Below, in pieces: positions 1-6,333 of a stretch of 63,366 nt of DNA (positions are counted from its first letter, which is position 1; each line of letters begins with the position of its first letter). Below the pieces are notes generated by a model. The model was not told the origin of the DNA. It did no database searches and saw only the letters and a program-made list of their open reading frames with translations. This stretch comes from a virus. The position numbers and the translations under genes are program-made. The DNA lies in the IMG/VR virus record IMGVR_UViG_3300042894_005834, positions 1 to 63,366 of that record; one strand, given 5' to 3'.

Positions 1-15
1 GTTTACTTTGATCAT
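1..15 (-). CDS. start of a gene cut by the window edge
   Basis: An ATG on the minus strand at position 15 overlaps the stop codon of the preceding small gene as ATGA. The frame stays open for the five codons visible (M-I-K-V-N). Nothing can be said about the product. The ATGA overlap matches the coupling seen throughout this small-gene cluster. Confidence 0.35.
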
Positions 16-167
16 TTGCCACCATATTCCTTTGATAGCTTATAGCCATGTTCGTCTTTTGTTATAATACCAATTTTCGCAAGAATCTCTAACCTTTCTT
101 CAAGAGAGAGTTTAGAAAAAGTTTGTAAGCCTTTTAGATTTTTTTCATAAATCTCATTTTTATTCAT
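12..167 (-). CDS. small hypothetical protein, 51 aa
   Basis: A 51-residue reading frame begins MNKNEIYEKNLKGL and ends SKEYGGK. Its ATG overlaps the stop of the upstream gene as ATGA, with GGAT about 7 nt before it as a weak ribosome binding site. The product is Lys/Glu-rich, probably a small helical cytoplasmic protein, with no motif I recognise. It lies at the end of a transcript of overlapping small genes that probably starts at the promoter near 775-803. Confidence 0.6.
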   Translation of the reverse strand: MNKNEIYEKNLKGLQTFSKLSLEERLEILAKIGIITKDEHGYKLSKEYGGK

Positions 168-382
168 TTGTTCATCCATTCTTCAAGATCAACAATTTCA
201 TACCAATCAACATAATCTACGCCGCTTATTTTCAAATGATAAAGAGTTTTACCATGATATTCCCATGGTTCTTTTATAACTACACTTTCTGCTTCTTCGC
301 GTGTGGCAAAACAACCGATCCAGTCATCTGTTTTTCCACCTGGATAATAATCTTCTCCAGCAAGCAATAAAAACTTTTTCAT
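164..382 (-). CDS. hypothetical protein, 72 aa
   Basis: The frame begins MKKFLLLAGEDYYPGG and contains IGCFATREEAESVV followed by WYEIVDLEEW. This layout (short beta strand, an 'F-T-R-E-E-A' helix, closing W/Y-rich strand) is common in small phage proteins that predict as compact alpha/beta folds; function is unknown. The ATG at 382 follows GGTGA and overlaps the stop of the upstream 57-aa gene as ATGA, so translation is probably coupled. No membrane segment or signal peptide is visible. Confidence 0.65.
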   Translation of the reverse strand: MKKFLLLAGEDYYPGGKTDDWIGCFATREEAESVVIKEPWEYHGKTLYHLKISGVDYVDWYEIVDLEEWMNK

Positions 383-552
383 TTATCACCAACTTTCGTA
401 TAAAGGAAATTTTCATCAATGGCATTCAATGAAAAATGACCACTTGAACATGTTGAATTCAAAATAAGTTGTTTTAGTATGCCTATTTGATTTTCAAGTT
501 CATCAATTCGTTTGATCGCATCTTTTAGTTCACTATGTTCATAATTATCCAT
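379..552 (-). CDS. small hypothetical coiled-coil protein, 57 aa
   Basis: The frame begins MDNYEHSELKDAIKRIDELE and ends YTKVGDK. TGGAG lies 6 nt before the ATG, a good ribosome binding site. It overlaps the stop region of the upstream gene by 8 nt and the downstream start by 4 nt (ATGA). Residues 8-30 (ELKDAIKRIDELENQIGILKQLI) read as a heptad helix, suggesting a short coiled coil. Function is unknown. The overlaps and ribosome binding site make it a convincing gene despite its size. Confidence 0.65.
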   Translation of the reverse strand: MDNYEHSELKDAIKRIDELENQIGILKQLILNSTCSSGHFSLNAIDENFLYTKVGDK

Positions 553-754
553 TTTTGCTCCAACTTTCTAATACTTGTTTGAAATGTTCAACATCCTTTT
601 CTGAATACCATAATTCTTTATCACAGTCAAAGAAATATACAAAATATCCGTGACTATATGATGGTGTGCCACTAATGTAGCCAAGTGAAAGTTCTTGTCT
701 GTTTTCAGTATCTATTCTAAACCTTGTTACAAGGTCACCAACATTATGTTTCAT
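545..754 (-). CDS. small SH3-like accessory protein, diverged member of the MKYQVGDL family
   Basis: Starting at the ATG at 754, the 69-aa product begins MKHNVGDLVTRFR. A TTG eight codons upstream also opens the frame, but AGGAG sits 9 nt before this ATG, which decides the start. The layout 'VGDLV ... GYI ... YFVYFFDCDKELWYSEKDVEHF' matches the four MKYQVGDL paralogues at 1.2-2.9 kb (GDLV strand, GIIT strand, Y-W-F-S-Q strand, terminal E-D-E). This suggests a small SH3/KOW-like barrel. Function is unknown. It is the first gene after a sigma70-like promoter at 775-803. Confidence 0.65.
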   Translation of the reverse strand: MKHNVGDLVTRFRIDTENRQELSLGYISGTPSYSHGYFVYFFDCDKELWYSEKDVEHFKQVLESWSKNG

Positions 755-774
755 AACTGTCAACTCCTGAAACA

Positions 775-803
775 ATATTATATTGGCACAGACGATTTGT
801 CAA
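775..803 (-). promoter_or_regulatory. sigma70-like promoter, early class
   Basis: On the minus strand, TTGACA (798-803) is followed after exactly 17 nt by TAATAT (775-780). Initiation about 7 nt downstream would leave a leader of about 14 nt holding AGGAG before the ATG at 754. It shares the 6-17-6 layout with four other sites in this window but lacks their TGn extension. Confidence 0.65.
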
Positions 804-1213
804 TGATATTCCGGATAACGATATGCCATATCTGACGGCACATCGTAGATGTGATCGCCAAGGTCATCATAGATTATGAATCCACCAATATACTGGTAAC
901 GCTCATTCGTGTCATTTTTACCAGCAATCTTTTTACGAGAAGAACGACGAGATCCTGTATCATATACAAATTCAATCTCTGCGACCTTTTGCCAAGTCTT
1001 ACGATATGGATTAAAGATTCTATCTCCTGAATTCAGTGAACGAACTTCTTCAAGCATATCTTCCCAGTCTTTGATACGAATACCACATCCGTCCCAAAAA
1101 ACAAGAGATGAAGTATTCAAGTCAGCACAGGAAAGTTTAAATTTGCTCTTGGTCAAATATCTCTTTAGCACACGCAAAGAGCAACCGCGAATCCACCAAC
1201 GATTTGATTTCAT
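800..1213 (-). CDS. hypothetical protein, 137 aa
   Basis: The frame begins MKSNRWWIRGCSLRVLKRYL and ends with a Tyr/Asp-rich tail (YIGGFIIYDDLGDHIYDV). AGGAG lies 8 nt before the ATG, and the start overlaps the upstream stop as ATGA. The stretch GDRIFNPYRKTWQKVAEIEF looks like two beta strands, and the basic segment GSRRSSRKKIAGK a flexible loop. No family is recognised and no membrane segment or catalytic motif is visible. It is the last member of a coupled run with the MKYQVGDL paralogues. Confidence 0.65.
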   Translation of the reverse strand: MKSNRWWIRGCSLRVLKRYLTKSKFKLSCADLNTSSLVFWDGCGIRIKDWEDMLEEVRSLNSGDRIFNPYRKTWQKVAEIEFVYDTGSRRSSRKKIAGKNDTNERYQYIGGFIIYDDLGDHIYDVPSDMAYRYPEYH

Positions 1214-1467
1214 TTTACAATTTCTCCTGTTAGTTCGTCTTCATAGAAATGATATTCTTTACTGTCTACCTGAGAATACCAGACATAACTATTGTCTTTT
1301 TCTGATGAACCTTTAAAAATATAATTGTATTTTTCTGCTACCGTGATGATACCAAAAGTATGTATAAGGTGAGAGTGAACGAGAAGGGGCAGGCGAGAGT
1401 GATTCCAATGGAAAGCTTCACTGTTAACATCTTTTACAAAAACCAAATCACCAACTTGATATTTCAT
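1210..1467 (-). CDS. MKYQVGDL-family small protein (paralogue D), 85 aa
   Basis: The product has the family's constant N-terminus (MKYQVGDLVFVKD), a variable middle of about 22 residues that is His/Leu-rich here, and the constant C-terminal half (FGIITVAEKYNYIF, then YVWYSQVDSKEYHFYEDE, ending GEIVK). The constant parts suggest a small all-beta, SH3/KOW-like fold. The variable part is encoded by a C/T-rich tract ending in TCACCTT, as in its relatives. It overlaps both neighbours by 4 nt. Function is unknown. Confidence 0.75.
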   Translation of the reverse strand: MKYQVGDLVFVKDVNSEAFHWNHSRLPLLVHSHLIHTFGIITVAEKYNYIFKGSSEKDNSYVWYSQVDSKEYHFYEDELTGEIVK

Positions 1468-1724
1468 TTGATGACCTCGCCGTCAACTTCGTCTTCAAAG
1501 AAACAGTATTCTGTTCCGTCAATCTGCGAAAACCAAACATAACAATTGTCATTTTTTGTTGAGCCTTTTTCAAAAATATCACTGTGTTTGATTGCTTGCG
1601 TTACTATTCCAACACTATTAAACAGTTCAGGGCTAAGGTGAGGGCGAAGACGGTGGCGAAGGCGAAGGCGACGTTTATAATCACAGTGTTTTAAGAGAAA
1701 CAAATCACCAACTTGATATTTCAT
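1464..1724 (-). CDS. MKYQVGDL-family small protein (paralogue A), 86 aa, Arg-rich insert
   Basis: Constant ends: MKYQVGDLFLLKHCDYK at the N-terminus; VGIVTQAIKHSDIF and YVWFSQIDGTEYCFFEDE toward the C-terminus, ending GEVIK. Between them is an alternating Arg-Leu/His segment (about residues 18-32) coded by CGC/CTT/CAC codons, a pyrimidine-rich repeat that stands out from the AT-rich surroundings. Such an Arg-rich strand could bind nucleic acid, but this is inference. GAG lies 6 nt before the ATG. It follows the phosphoesterase gene, and its stop overlaps the next paralogue's start. Confidence 0.75.
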   Translation of the reverse strand: MKYQVGDLFLLKHCDYKRRLRLRHRLRPHLSPELFNSVGIVTQAIKHSDIFEKGSTKNDNCYVWFSQIDGTEYCFFEDEVDGEVIK

Positions 1725-1734
1725 CTATAACTCG

Positions 1735-2373
1735 TTATTCTTTATTGAAAGTAAACTCGTATGCTCTATGTGTTCCTGGATTACTACAATTGATATAAGT
1801 TCTTCCATCAATAATAGTATTGCCTCTACTCTCGTGAATATGTCCAAAACAGTGAACTTTTGTATTTGTTTGTTCTATACGATTTCTCAAATGTGGACAA
1901 CCAACTCTTGAGCCATCACGATCTACAATATCAAGTATACCATTTGGTGGTCCGTGTGTGATAAGTATATCAGTTTCTACTGGTATTTTATTCCAGATTG
2001 ATTTTGCTGCTTCCCCGCCGTCATATCTTGGAAAATTAAAAGCCCAATCCCAAAACCAAGGTTGCCAAGGAGAACCATAGAAGTTTATGTTGTCAATTGT
2101 TAGTTGTTCATCAATAAGCAGATTTGTGTTTGCTTCTTTGAAAAGTTCTTTTATTGTTGGCAACATTTCTTGTTTTTGAAAACTTCTATCGTGATTGCCT
2201 GGAATAACTATTCTATGTTTTACAGGTGTTTTTGCAATCCATTCACAAAACTTTTTTATTTCCCATATTTCTCCACCATTTGTTAGATCTCCACAGTGAA
2301 TAAGAACATCTGCTTCTGGGATTATTATCTTTTTGTGTTGATTGTGTGTGTCGGATATTGCTAGTATTTTCAT
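1735..2373 (-). CDS. calcineurin-like metallophosphoesterase, 212 aa
   Basis: The five metallophosphoesterase blocks are visible: ISDTHNQH (Asp8, His10), IHCGDLT (Asp29), PGNHDR (Asn60, His61, Asp62), ITHGPP near residue 139 and FGHIHESRG near 176. The compact size and block spacing fit the MPPED/UPF0046-type branch that hydrolyses phosphomono- or diesters with two metal ions. The substrate cannot be told from sequence. The ATG overlaps the stop of an upstream MKYQVGDL paralogue as ATGA, so this enzyme sits inside the paralogue cluster. It is distinct from the Mre11-like domain at 53.6-56.7 kb. Confidence 0.85.
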   Translation of the reverse strand: MKILAISDTHNQHKKIIIPEADVLIHCGDLTNGGEIWEIKKFCEWIAKTPVKHRIVIPGNHDRSFQKQEMLPTIKELFKEANTNLLIDEQLTIDNINFYGSPWQPWFWDWAFNFPRYDGGEAAKSIWNKIPVETDILITHGPPNGILDIVDRDGSRVGCPHLRNRIEQTNTKVHCFGHIHESRGNTIIDGRTYINCSNPGTHRAYEFTFNKE

Positions 2374-2642
2374 TTGATTACCTCTGCTGTTACTTCATTT
2401 TCACAGAAATCATATTCTTTTGCATCAAGCTGTGAAAACCAAACATAAACATTATCATCATTTGTTGTCTCACCTTCCCAAGCATCACTGTGTTTTTCAA
2501 CTTTTGTGATTATGCCAAAGCTATTCAATAGTTCAAGGTGAAGACCAAGGCGAGGCCGTCGAAGGCGGTGACGGCGAAGGCGAGGGCGAGGTTTATATCT
2601 GTAATCTTTTACAAGAACCAAATCACCAACTTGATATTTCAT
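2370..2642 (-). CDS. MKYQVGDL-family small protein (paralogue B), 90 aa, Arg-rich insert
   Basis: Constant N-terminus MKYQVGDLVLVKDYRYKP and C-terminal half (FGIITKVEKHSDAW, then YVWFSQLDAKEYDFCE, ending AEVIK). The insert of about 25 residues (about 18-42) alternates Arg with Pro/Leu/His; its codons form a GC-rich polypyrimidine tract (repeating CGCCTT/CGCCCT) unlike the flanking DNA. It overlaps the next gene by 4 nt at each end. Function is unknown; the insert length and sequence differ from every other copy. Confidence 0.75.
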   Translation of the reverse strand: MKYQVGDLVLVKDYRYKPRPRLRRHRLRRPRLGLHLELLNSFGIITKVEKHSDAWEGETTNDDNVYVWFSQLDAKEYDFCENEVTAEVIK

Positions 2643-2935
2643 TTGATTACCTCGCCGTTAAATTCGTCTTCATACATATAGTATTCTTTTTCATTAACTT
2701 GCGAAAACCAAGTATAAGCGTTGTCCTTTTGTGTTGAATGTTTTTTAAAAATATAATTGTGTTTATAAACTTTTGTGATAATCCCAAAGGTATTATCAAG
2801 ATTTAAGGGCAGTAGTCGGCGAGAGTTTGGGAGAGATTCCAGGAATCTCAGAGATTCCACACTCACGTTGGGTTCCTGTCGAGGTTTATAATCATGACTC
2901 TTCAAAAAAACCAAATCACCAACTTGATATTTCAT
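2639..2935 (-). CDS. MKYQVGDL-family small protein (paralogue C), 98 aa, long insert
   Basis: Constant ends as in its relatives (MKYQVGDLVFLKSHDYKPR; FGIITKVYKHNYIF; YTWFSQVNEKEYYMYEDE; ending GEVIK). The insert (about residues 20-50) is the longest of the family and is Leu/Ser/Glu-rich rather than Arg-rich. Its DNA holds a repeated GGAATCTC/GAGATTCC element. It is the first gene after the promoter at 2985-3013, with a leader of about 43 nt and no strong ribosome binding site visible. Function is unknown. Confidence 0.75.
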   Translation of the reverse strand: MKYQVGDLVFLKSHDYKPRQEPNVSVESLRFLESLPNSRRLLPLNLDNTFGIITKVYKHNYIFKKHSTQKDNAYTWFSQVNEKEYYMYEDEFNGEVIK

Positions 2936-2984
2936 ATATTTTTTCCTCAGAGATCAGAAATGGCAGTTAGCCCGTTACCATGCC

Positions 2985-3013
2985 ATCATAGCACGGGCCG
3001 GGTTGTTTGTCAA
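2985..3013 (-). promoter_or_regulatory. sigma70-like promoter with extended -10
   Basis: Minus strand TTGACA (3008-3013), 17-nt spacer ending in TGC, then TATGAT (2985-2990). It points into the MKYQVGDL/phosphoesterase cluster beginning at 2935. It matches the promoters at 13555, 15601 and 57713 in layout, including the TGn just before the -10. Confidence 0.75.
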
Positions 3014-3025
3014 CCAATGAAACAG

Positions 3026-3583
3026 TTACAAATCTTTGAAATATAGATTTGCTTCGGCTTTCCTTCTATTGGTTAGTCCTTTTAATGCACTCCCAGACGC
3101 TTTATTCCAACGCAGGAACTCGTTTCTAATGTTTGGGTCAGTTGGGTCGGTATTGATAAGTTTTAGCAGTGTAGAGGATTTTAAAGAGCCTATACCAACA
3201 TTATAAGTAAAACAAACAAGAGCATCAAACTGATTTTGTGTAATATCATCTCTTACAAAAGCATCAACTGACTTTTCATAATATTGCAAGCTTTTCACAA
3301 GCATTTGAACTGCTCTATATTCAGTTATAACTGGATCTGTTTTTAAAACTCTTTTTTTGTTTTCATAATATGTTGCTCCGAACCCAATCGTTTGGGTAGG
3401 TTCGCTACATTCTTGTGGATCTAAACAAGCACCTTCGAACTTTTTTATAAGTTCTATTGCTTGTTCAGAAGATTTTGTTATTTTTTTTGCTATTTCTACT
3501 TTTTGAATGGTTTTGGTTTTTATGTCTGACTCAATGCCATAAACCATCAAAGATAGAACTAGCGCTATTTTGAATATATACAT
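3026..3583 (-). CDS. phage lysozyme (GH24 family), 185 aa, N-terminal membrane/export segment
   Basis: A muralytic endolysin. The GH24 core is visible: IELIKKFEG with catalytic Glu50, then TQTIGFGAT with Thr65, then FDALVCFTYNVGIGSL and LRWNKASG...LTNRRKAEANLY, as in T4-lysozyme relatives. Residues 4-16 (FKIALVLSLMVYG) form a short hydrophobic stretch after a single Lys, so export as a signal-anchor-release or Sec-dependent lysozyme is likely. The core itself is a usual length. It follows the M15 peptidase by 10 nt. The ATG at 3583 has no clear ribosome binding site, so coupling to upstream translation is possible. Confidence 0.88.
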   Translation of the reverse strand: MYIFKIALVLSLMVYGIESDIKTKTIQKVEIAKKITKSSEQAIELIKKFEGACLDPQECSEPTQTIGFGATYYENKKRVLKTDPVITEYRAVQMLVKSLQYYEKSVDAFVRDDITQNQFDALVCFTYNVGIGSLKSSTLLKLINTDPTDPNIRNEFLRWNKASGSALKGLTNRRKAEANLYFKDL

Positions 3584-3593
3584 AGGTATATAT

Positions 3594-4052
3594 TCATTTT
3601 ATAGTTGGTAAACCACTTTTTGTTCCTGATTTATTGATTGTGAGTTTTTGATTGCGATTTTTATTTCTGCTCCAACTAACATGAACCCAACCACTTTGTG
3701 GATCTCCTGGATTATAGAACTCACTTATAAGTTGGTCGAACTCTAAGTTATTGGCAATCCAATATGCTAACTGTAGATTATCTACACCAGCTATTTCAAT
3801 ATCTGCTGCTTCTCCATGAAGATGAGAACTGCTTTTTGATCCACCAATTGCTTTGTTTAGTTTTACACATCTGAAACCACTATTGACAGTAATAGGTTTT
3901 CCAAAATGTGCTCGGATTTTTTCAAGCACATTTACACATAATGCTTCTAGATTTTCTACTTCTTCACCAAATGGTGTATTGTCAATACCTTTACGCTCAC
4001 CTGTTTGTGATTTGGTCATTTCGGTTATTGAAAAGTGTTTTGATAAGTTCAT
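3594..4052 (-). CDS. M15-type zinc peptidase (L,D/D,D-endopeptidase-like), 152 aa
   Basis: Predicted peptidoglycan peptidase. It shows the M15A signature: SKSSSHLHGEAADI with His77 and Asp84 as zinc ligands, and GWVHVS with the third ligand His124. Glu111 (LISEF) is placed as the catalytic acid. ITVNSGFRC is the conserved beta strand before the site. AAGGAAA before the ATG is a good ribosome binding site. It pairs with the lysozyme immediately downstream, so this phage probably cuts both the glycan and peptide parts of the wall. It has no signal peptide, so it would depend on the holin or act as a virion-carried enzyme. Confidence 0.85.
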   Translation of the reverse strand: MNLSKHFSITEMTKSQTGERKGIDNTPFGEEVENLEALCVNVLEKIRAHFGKPITVNSGFRCVKLNKAIGGSKSSSHLHGEAADIEIAGVDNLQLAYWIANNLEFDQLISEFYNPGDPQSGWVHVSWSRNKNRNQKLTINKSGTKSGLPTIK

Positions 4053-4064
4053 ATTATTTCCTTT

Positions 4065-4295
4065 TTATAAAACTATATCTATGTTATTACGAGGCTTGTC
4101 TTCTTCGTTAAGATATTGCCACAAGTGCCATTTGTTTTGTTCTAATACAATTAAAGCTCTTCTTTGTTTAGAGATTCTATCTGTTTTTAAATCCATAAAC
4201 AAAGAGTGAAGACTTGCTAGTAACACATTGAGAGTATATTTCTCAACAATATTTGTTAAGTCTTGTTTACAATTGGATATTTTTGAATTTATCAT
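4065..4295 (-). CDS. hypothetical protein, 76 aa
   Basis: The frame begins MINSKISNCKQDLTNIVEKY and continues with an amphipathic helix (LNVLLASLHSLFMDLK) and a Trp-containing helix (NKWHLWQYLNEED). No family is recognised and there is no long hydrophobic segment. Its ATG overlaps the stop of the tiny membrane protein upstream (ATGATAA), so the two are coupled. The position between tiny membrane proteins and the cell-wall enzymes suggests a role in lysis or its timing, by inference only. Confidence 0.6.
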   Translation of the reverse strand: MINSKISNCKQDLTNIVEKYTLNVLLASLHSLFMDLKTDRISKQRRALIVLEQNKWHLWQYLNEEDKPRNNIDIVL

Positions 4296-4393
4296 TTTTT
4301 TGATTTCACTCGTTCAGCAATTGTAACTAGCGCTGCAGCACAAAACCATAACGGAAAGCTAGCCATAATTAAACATATTCCCATAAAATACAT
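4292..4393 (-). CDS. tiny membrane protein, 33 aa, paralogue of its upstream neighbour
   Basis: Begins MYFMGICLIMASFPLWFC and continues AAALVTIAERVKSKK: one membrane helix with a basic C-terminal tail. It aligns with the 38-aa protein at 4407-4523 over its whole length (I/F-P-L-W, then A-L-V/A-x-I-A-E-x-V-K). Its stop overlaps the next ATG. No ribosome binding site is visible before the ATG, where a CTATTTAT motif sits instead. In a lysis cassette, a holin-, antiholin- or pinholin-like role is possible but unproven. Confidence 0.55.
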   Translation of the reverse strand: MYFMGICLIMASFPLWFCAAALVTIAERVKSKK

Positions 4394-4397
4394 ATTA

Positions 4398-4405
4398 ATA
4401 AATAG
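4398..4405 (-). promoter_or_regulatory. CTATTTAT motif (candidate late promoter), ambiguous site
   Basis: An exact CTATTTAT preceded by AA on the minus strand, as at structural operons. Here it lies only about 5 nt before the 33-aa reading frame, so as a promoter it would more naturally serve the 76-aa gene or the lysis enzymes downstream. Confidence 0.35.
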
Positions 4406-4406
4406 T

Positions 4407-4523
4407 TTATTTATGTTTTTTTACATTTTCTGCAATAACAGCCAAAGCAACCATTATTAACCATAGAGGAATACTAACGATAAGGGTGCAGCCAAAAATA
4501 ACTAAATTTATCGGTTCATTCAT
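4407..4523 (-). CDS. tiny membrane protein, 38 aa
   Basis: Begins MNEPINLVIFGCTLIVSIPL, then WLIMVALAVIAENVKKHK: one long hydrophobic helix (about residues 6-29) and a basic tail. AAGGAT lies about 10 nt before the ATG. The start overlaps the end of the zinc-ribbon protein upstream. It is homologous to the 33-aa protein just downstream, a tandem duplication. The topology fits a class III holin or a small regulatory membrane peptide; the function is inferred only from its place beside the lysozyme and peptidase. Confidence 0.6.
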   Translation of the reverse strand: MNEPINLVIFGCTLIVSIPLWLIMVALAVIAENVKKHK

Positions 4524-5061
4524 TTGATTGACAATCCTTACAAAGTGTCTTTATCCAACCTTCATTGGTTTGTTCTCCAGGCTGCGCGCACTCTTCACAT
4601 GTTCTTGCACTCATACTTTCTGCCATAGCAATAACACCATCACAATAATCATCGGTGAAATTTGTATATACACGCAATGTCCCAAATTTCTCTTTTATCT
4701 GGGTAAATACAAGTTGTTTTGGTGCTTGTCTCCAAAGGGCTCGCGGTCTATTGGCAGTAATATCATCACTTACAAGTCTTGTAATTTTATTATCATCATA
4801 AGACATTTTCTTGTAGCGAAAACGCAGGTTATTGCTGTTTCCAGCAACAGCCTGTTTTAGAGCCCGGTTATAACGCAGAGTATCTGCTACACCTCTTCTT
4901 GTGTTAACAATATGATTTTGAATAGAACTGCACATTCGATCTAAAATATAATACCAACCGGGACCACATTCGATGGCAATTGTAAAACTGCGACCGCGTA
5001 TGGTTTTTAATGGAAATAGTTTTGGATATTTATCAGTAAGTTGTTTTACATTATCAAACAT
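4516..5061 (-). CDS. conserved phage protein with C-terminal zinc ribbon, 181 aa
   Basis: The N-terminal part contains IECGPGWYYILDRMCSSIQ, the middle QIKEKFGTLRVYTNF, and the C-terminus ARTCEECAQPG...GWIKTLCKDC, a CxxC...CxxC zinc ribbon. I recognise this order (G-W-Y helix, 'K-E-K-F-G-T-L-R', zinc ribbon) from uncharacterised proteins widespread in phages; no function is established. GAGGA lies about 9 nt before the ATG. It follows two hypothetical proteins and leads into the tiny membrane proteins. Confidence 0.75.
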   Translation of the reverse strand: MFDNVKQLTDKYPKLFPLKTIRGRSFTIAIECGPGWYYILDRMCSSIQNHIVNTRRGVADTLRYNRALKQAVAGNSNNLRFRYKKMSYDDNKITRLVSDDITANRPRALWRQAPKQLVFTQIKEKFGTLRVYTNFTDDYCDGVIAMAESMSARTCEECAQPGEQTNEGWIKTLCKDCQSNE

Positions 5062-5063
5062 AT

Positions 5064-5471
5064 CTATTCATCCTCTTCTTTGTAAAGTTTGTAAGGGATT
5101 TCATTTTTGCCTCGCGGGCACACTCCACAACTGCCCCACATAGCAACTGGGATGTTTCTTTGAATACACAGGCCATATGCGTGACAAATTTTCATTTTTT
5201 GGTTGAAATCTGCGCTTTTATCGTCAATGATCGGTGGAGTCTGTGTAATTTCGGTAGCATAACTGTTTTTAGTGTTGAAAAGAGATGAAGGATATACTAT
5301 TTCAGCATTGAAAAGATATGAGGGATATAAATCACTATAGTTGAAATTTGTTTCACAAACTTCATTTGTTAGTTCTTTGAACTTACTAAAAGATATATCT
5401 CCGGTTAATAATTTGCGTAATGGACCCTCGATAAAATCTAATATTAATTGTTCTTTTTGTTTTGTATCCAT
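5064..5471 (-). CDS. hypothetical protein, 135 aa, Cys-containing C-terminus
   Basis: Starting at the ATG at 5471 (GGGAT 6 nt before), rather than a TTG 12 nt upstream, the product begins MDTKQKEQLILDFIEGPL. A short duplicated segment reads YPSYLFNAE/YPSSLFNTK. The C-terminal part has CHAYGLC followed by WGSCGVCPRG, four or more cysteines that could bind a metal. No family is recognised. It is close to or overlapping both neighbours, consistent with one transcript. Confidence 0.65.
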   Translation of the reverse strand: MDTKQKEQLILDFIEGPLRKLLTGDISFSKFKELTNEVCETNFNYSDLYPSYLFNAEIVYPSSLFNTKNSYATEITQTPPIIDDKSADFNQKMKICHAYGLCIQRNIPVAMWGSCGVCPRGKNEIPYKLYKEEDE

Positions 5472-5473
5472 AG

Positions 5474-5992
5474 TCAATCCCAAAATTTATCAAGACACTC
5501 TAAAGCGGCAAGAAAATCATAATATGCCAATCCTGAACGAAATGCACCAATCTGATCAGGATAATCACCATATCGACAATATTGCCTATCGATATGTTCC
5601 TTCATCTCTTTTAACTGTTTTACGACACCTTTTGTGATATAGCTAGAAGAAATATACTGTTTATAGCTATAACTACCATCATCCTCTTTCGACAGAACAT
5701 CACTACCAGCAATATCAACTATTCGGCAAAGTCCTGTTGTGTAAGGGTTGGTTTTTTCTAAATTTTTGGGTGTATCAGTATCTTCATCAAGAATTGAAGA
5801 TTCTAAACTGTTATAGTATTTTTCATATTCTTCTACGTTGAAGATACATTTAGCCTTTGTATAAGCACCTAAACAGCCAAAGTATGTTTCTTCTTCTGGA
5901 ACTGAAAAATTGATTTCAAGAAGAAAAAAAGAACTATTTTCTGAATGGGATTTTTTATTAGTGCCTTTTTTGATACTATTGATTTTGAACAT
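5474..5992 (-). CDS. hypothetical protein, 172 aa
   Basis: Begins MFKINSIKKGTNKKSHSENS and contains ETYFGCLGAYTKAKCIFNVEEYEKYY and a C-terminal helical part (RSGLAYYDFLAALECLDKF). No catalytic motif, membrane segment or signal peptide is visible, and I do not recognise the family. The ribosome binding site is weak (AAGG about 14 nt upstream). It lies between a diverged MKYQVGDL relative and two other unknowns. Confidence 0.6.
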   Translation of the reverse strand: MFKINSIKKGTNKKSHSENSSFFLLEINFSVPEEETYFGCLGAYTKAKCIFNVEEYEKYYNSLESSILDEDTDTPKNLEKTNPYTTGLCRIVDIAGSDVLSKEDDGSYSYKQYISSSYITKGVVKQLKEMKEHIDRQYCRYGDYPDQIGAFRSGLAYYDFLAALECLDKFWD

Positions 5993-6012
5993 TGTTTTTT
6001 AGTATACCTTTT

Positions 6013-6318
6013 TTATAAGAATAAAAGCTCATTTTCATACGCAAAATAACTCTTAGTATCTTTCTGAGAAATAATAACATAGCCGTTGTCTTTATAAGTT
6101 AAATCACAATGTGTGTTTTTCTTAAAAAGTTTTTTAGCTGGGATTGTCTTTATCACAAGAAAAGTTCCATACTCTTGATCAAATGGACAACCTAACTTAC
6201 CAATATAATTTTCTTTTTTACTTTTATAACCATCGTAATTAAAATTACGACATTTATAGCCTATAAAAGTAACTAAGTCTCCTTCTTCGAAAAGTGGTGG
6301 CGTCAAAACAGTTTCCAT
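6013..6318 (-). CDS. MKYQVGDL-family relative, 101 aa
   Basis: After a short N-terminal extension it reads EEGDLVTFIGY, then a long variable middle, GTFLVIKTIPAKKLF and finally KDNGYVIISQKDTKSYFAYENEL. The last block lines up with the paralogue block KDNAYTWFSQVNEKEYYMYE at 2.7 kb, so this is a distant relative with its own middle segment. The fold is probably a small SH3-like barrel; function is unknown. No strong ribosome binding site is visible. It starts just after the terminator that ends the nucleotide-metabolism operon. Confidence 0.65.
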   Translation of the reverse strand: METVLTPPLFEEGDLVTFIGYKCRNFNYDGYKSKKENYIGKLGCPFDQEYGTFLVIKTIPAKKLFKKNTHCDLTYKDNGYVIISQKDTKSYFAYENELLFL

Positions 6319-6333
6319 TACATATAAGTAATG

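Noticed and set aside
1625-1680. GGCGAA-type repeats as a triplex-forming regulatory tract
   Set aside because: They lie in frame inside coding sequence flanked by conserved protein ends, so coding variation is the simpler explanation; a DNA-structure role cannot be judged from sequence.
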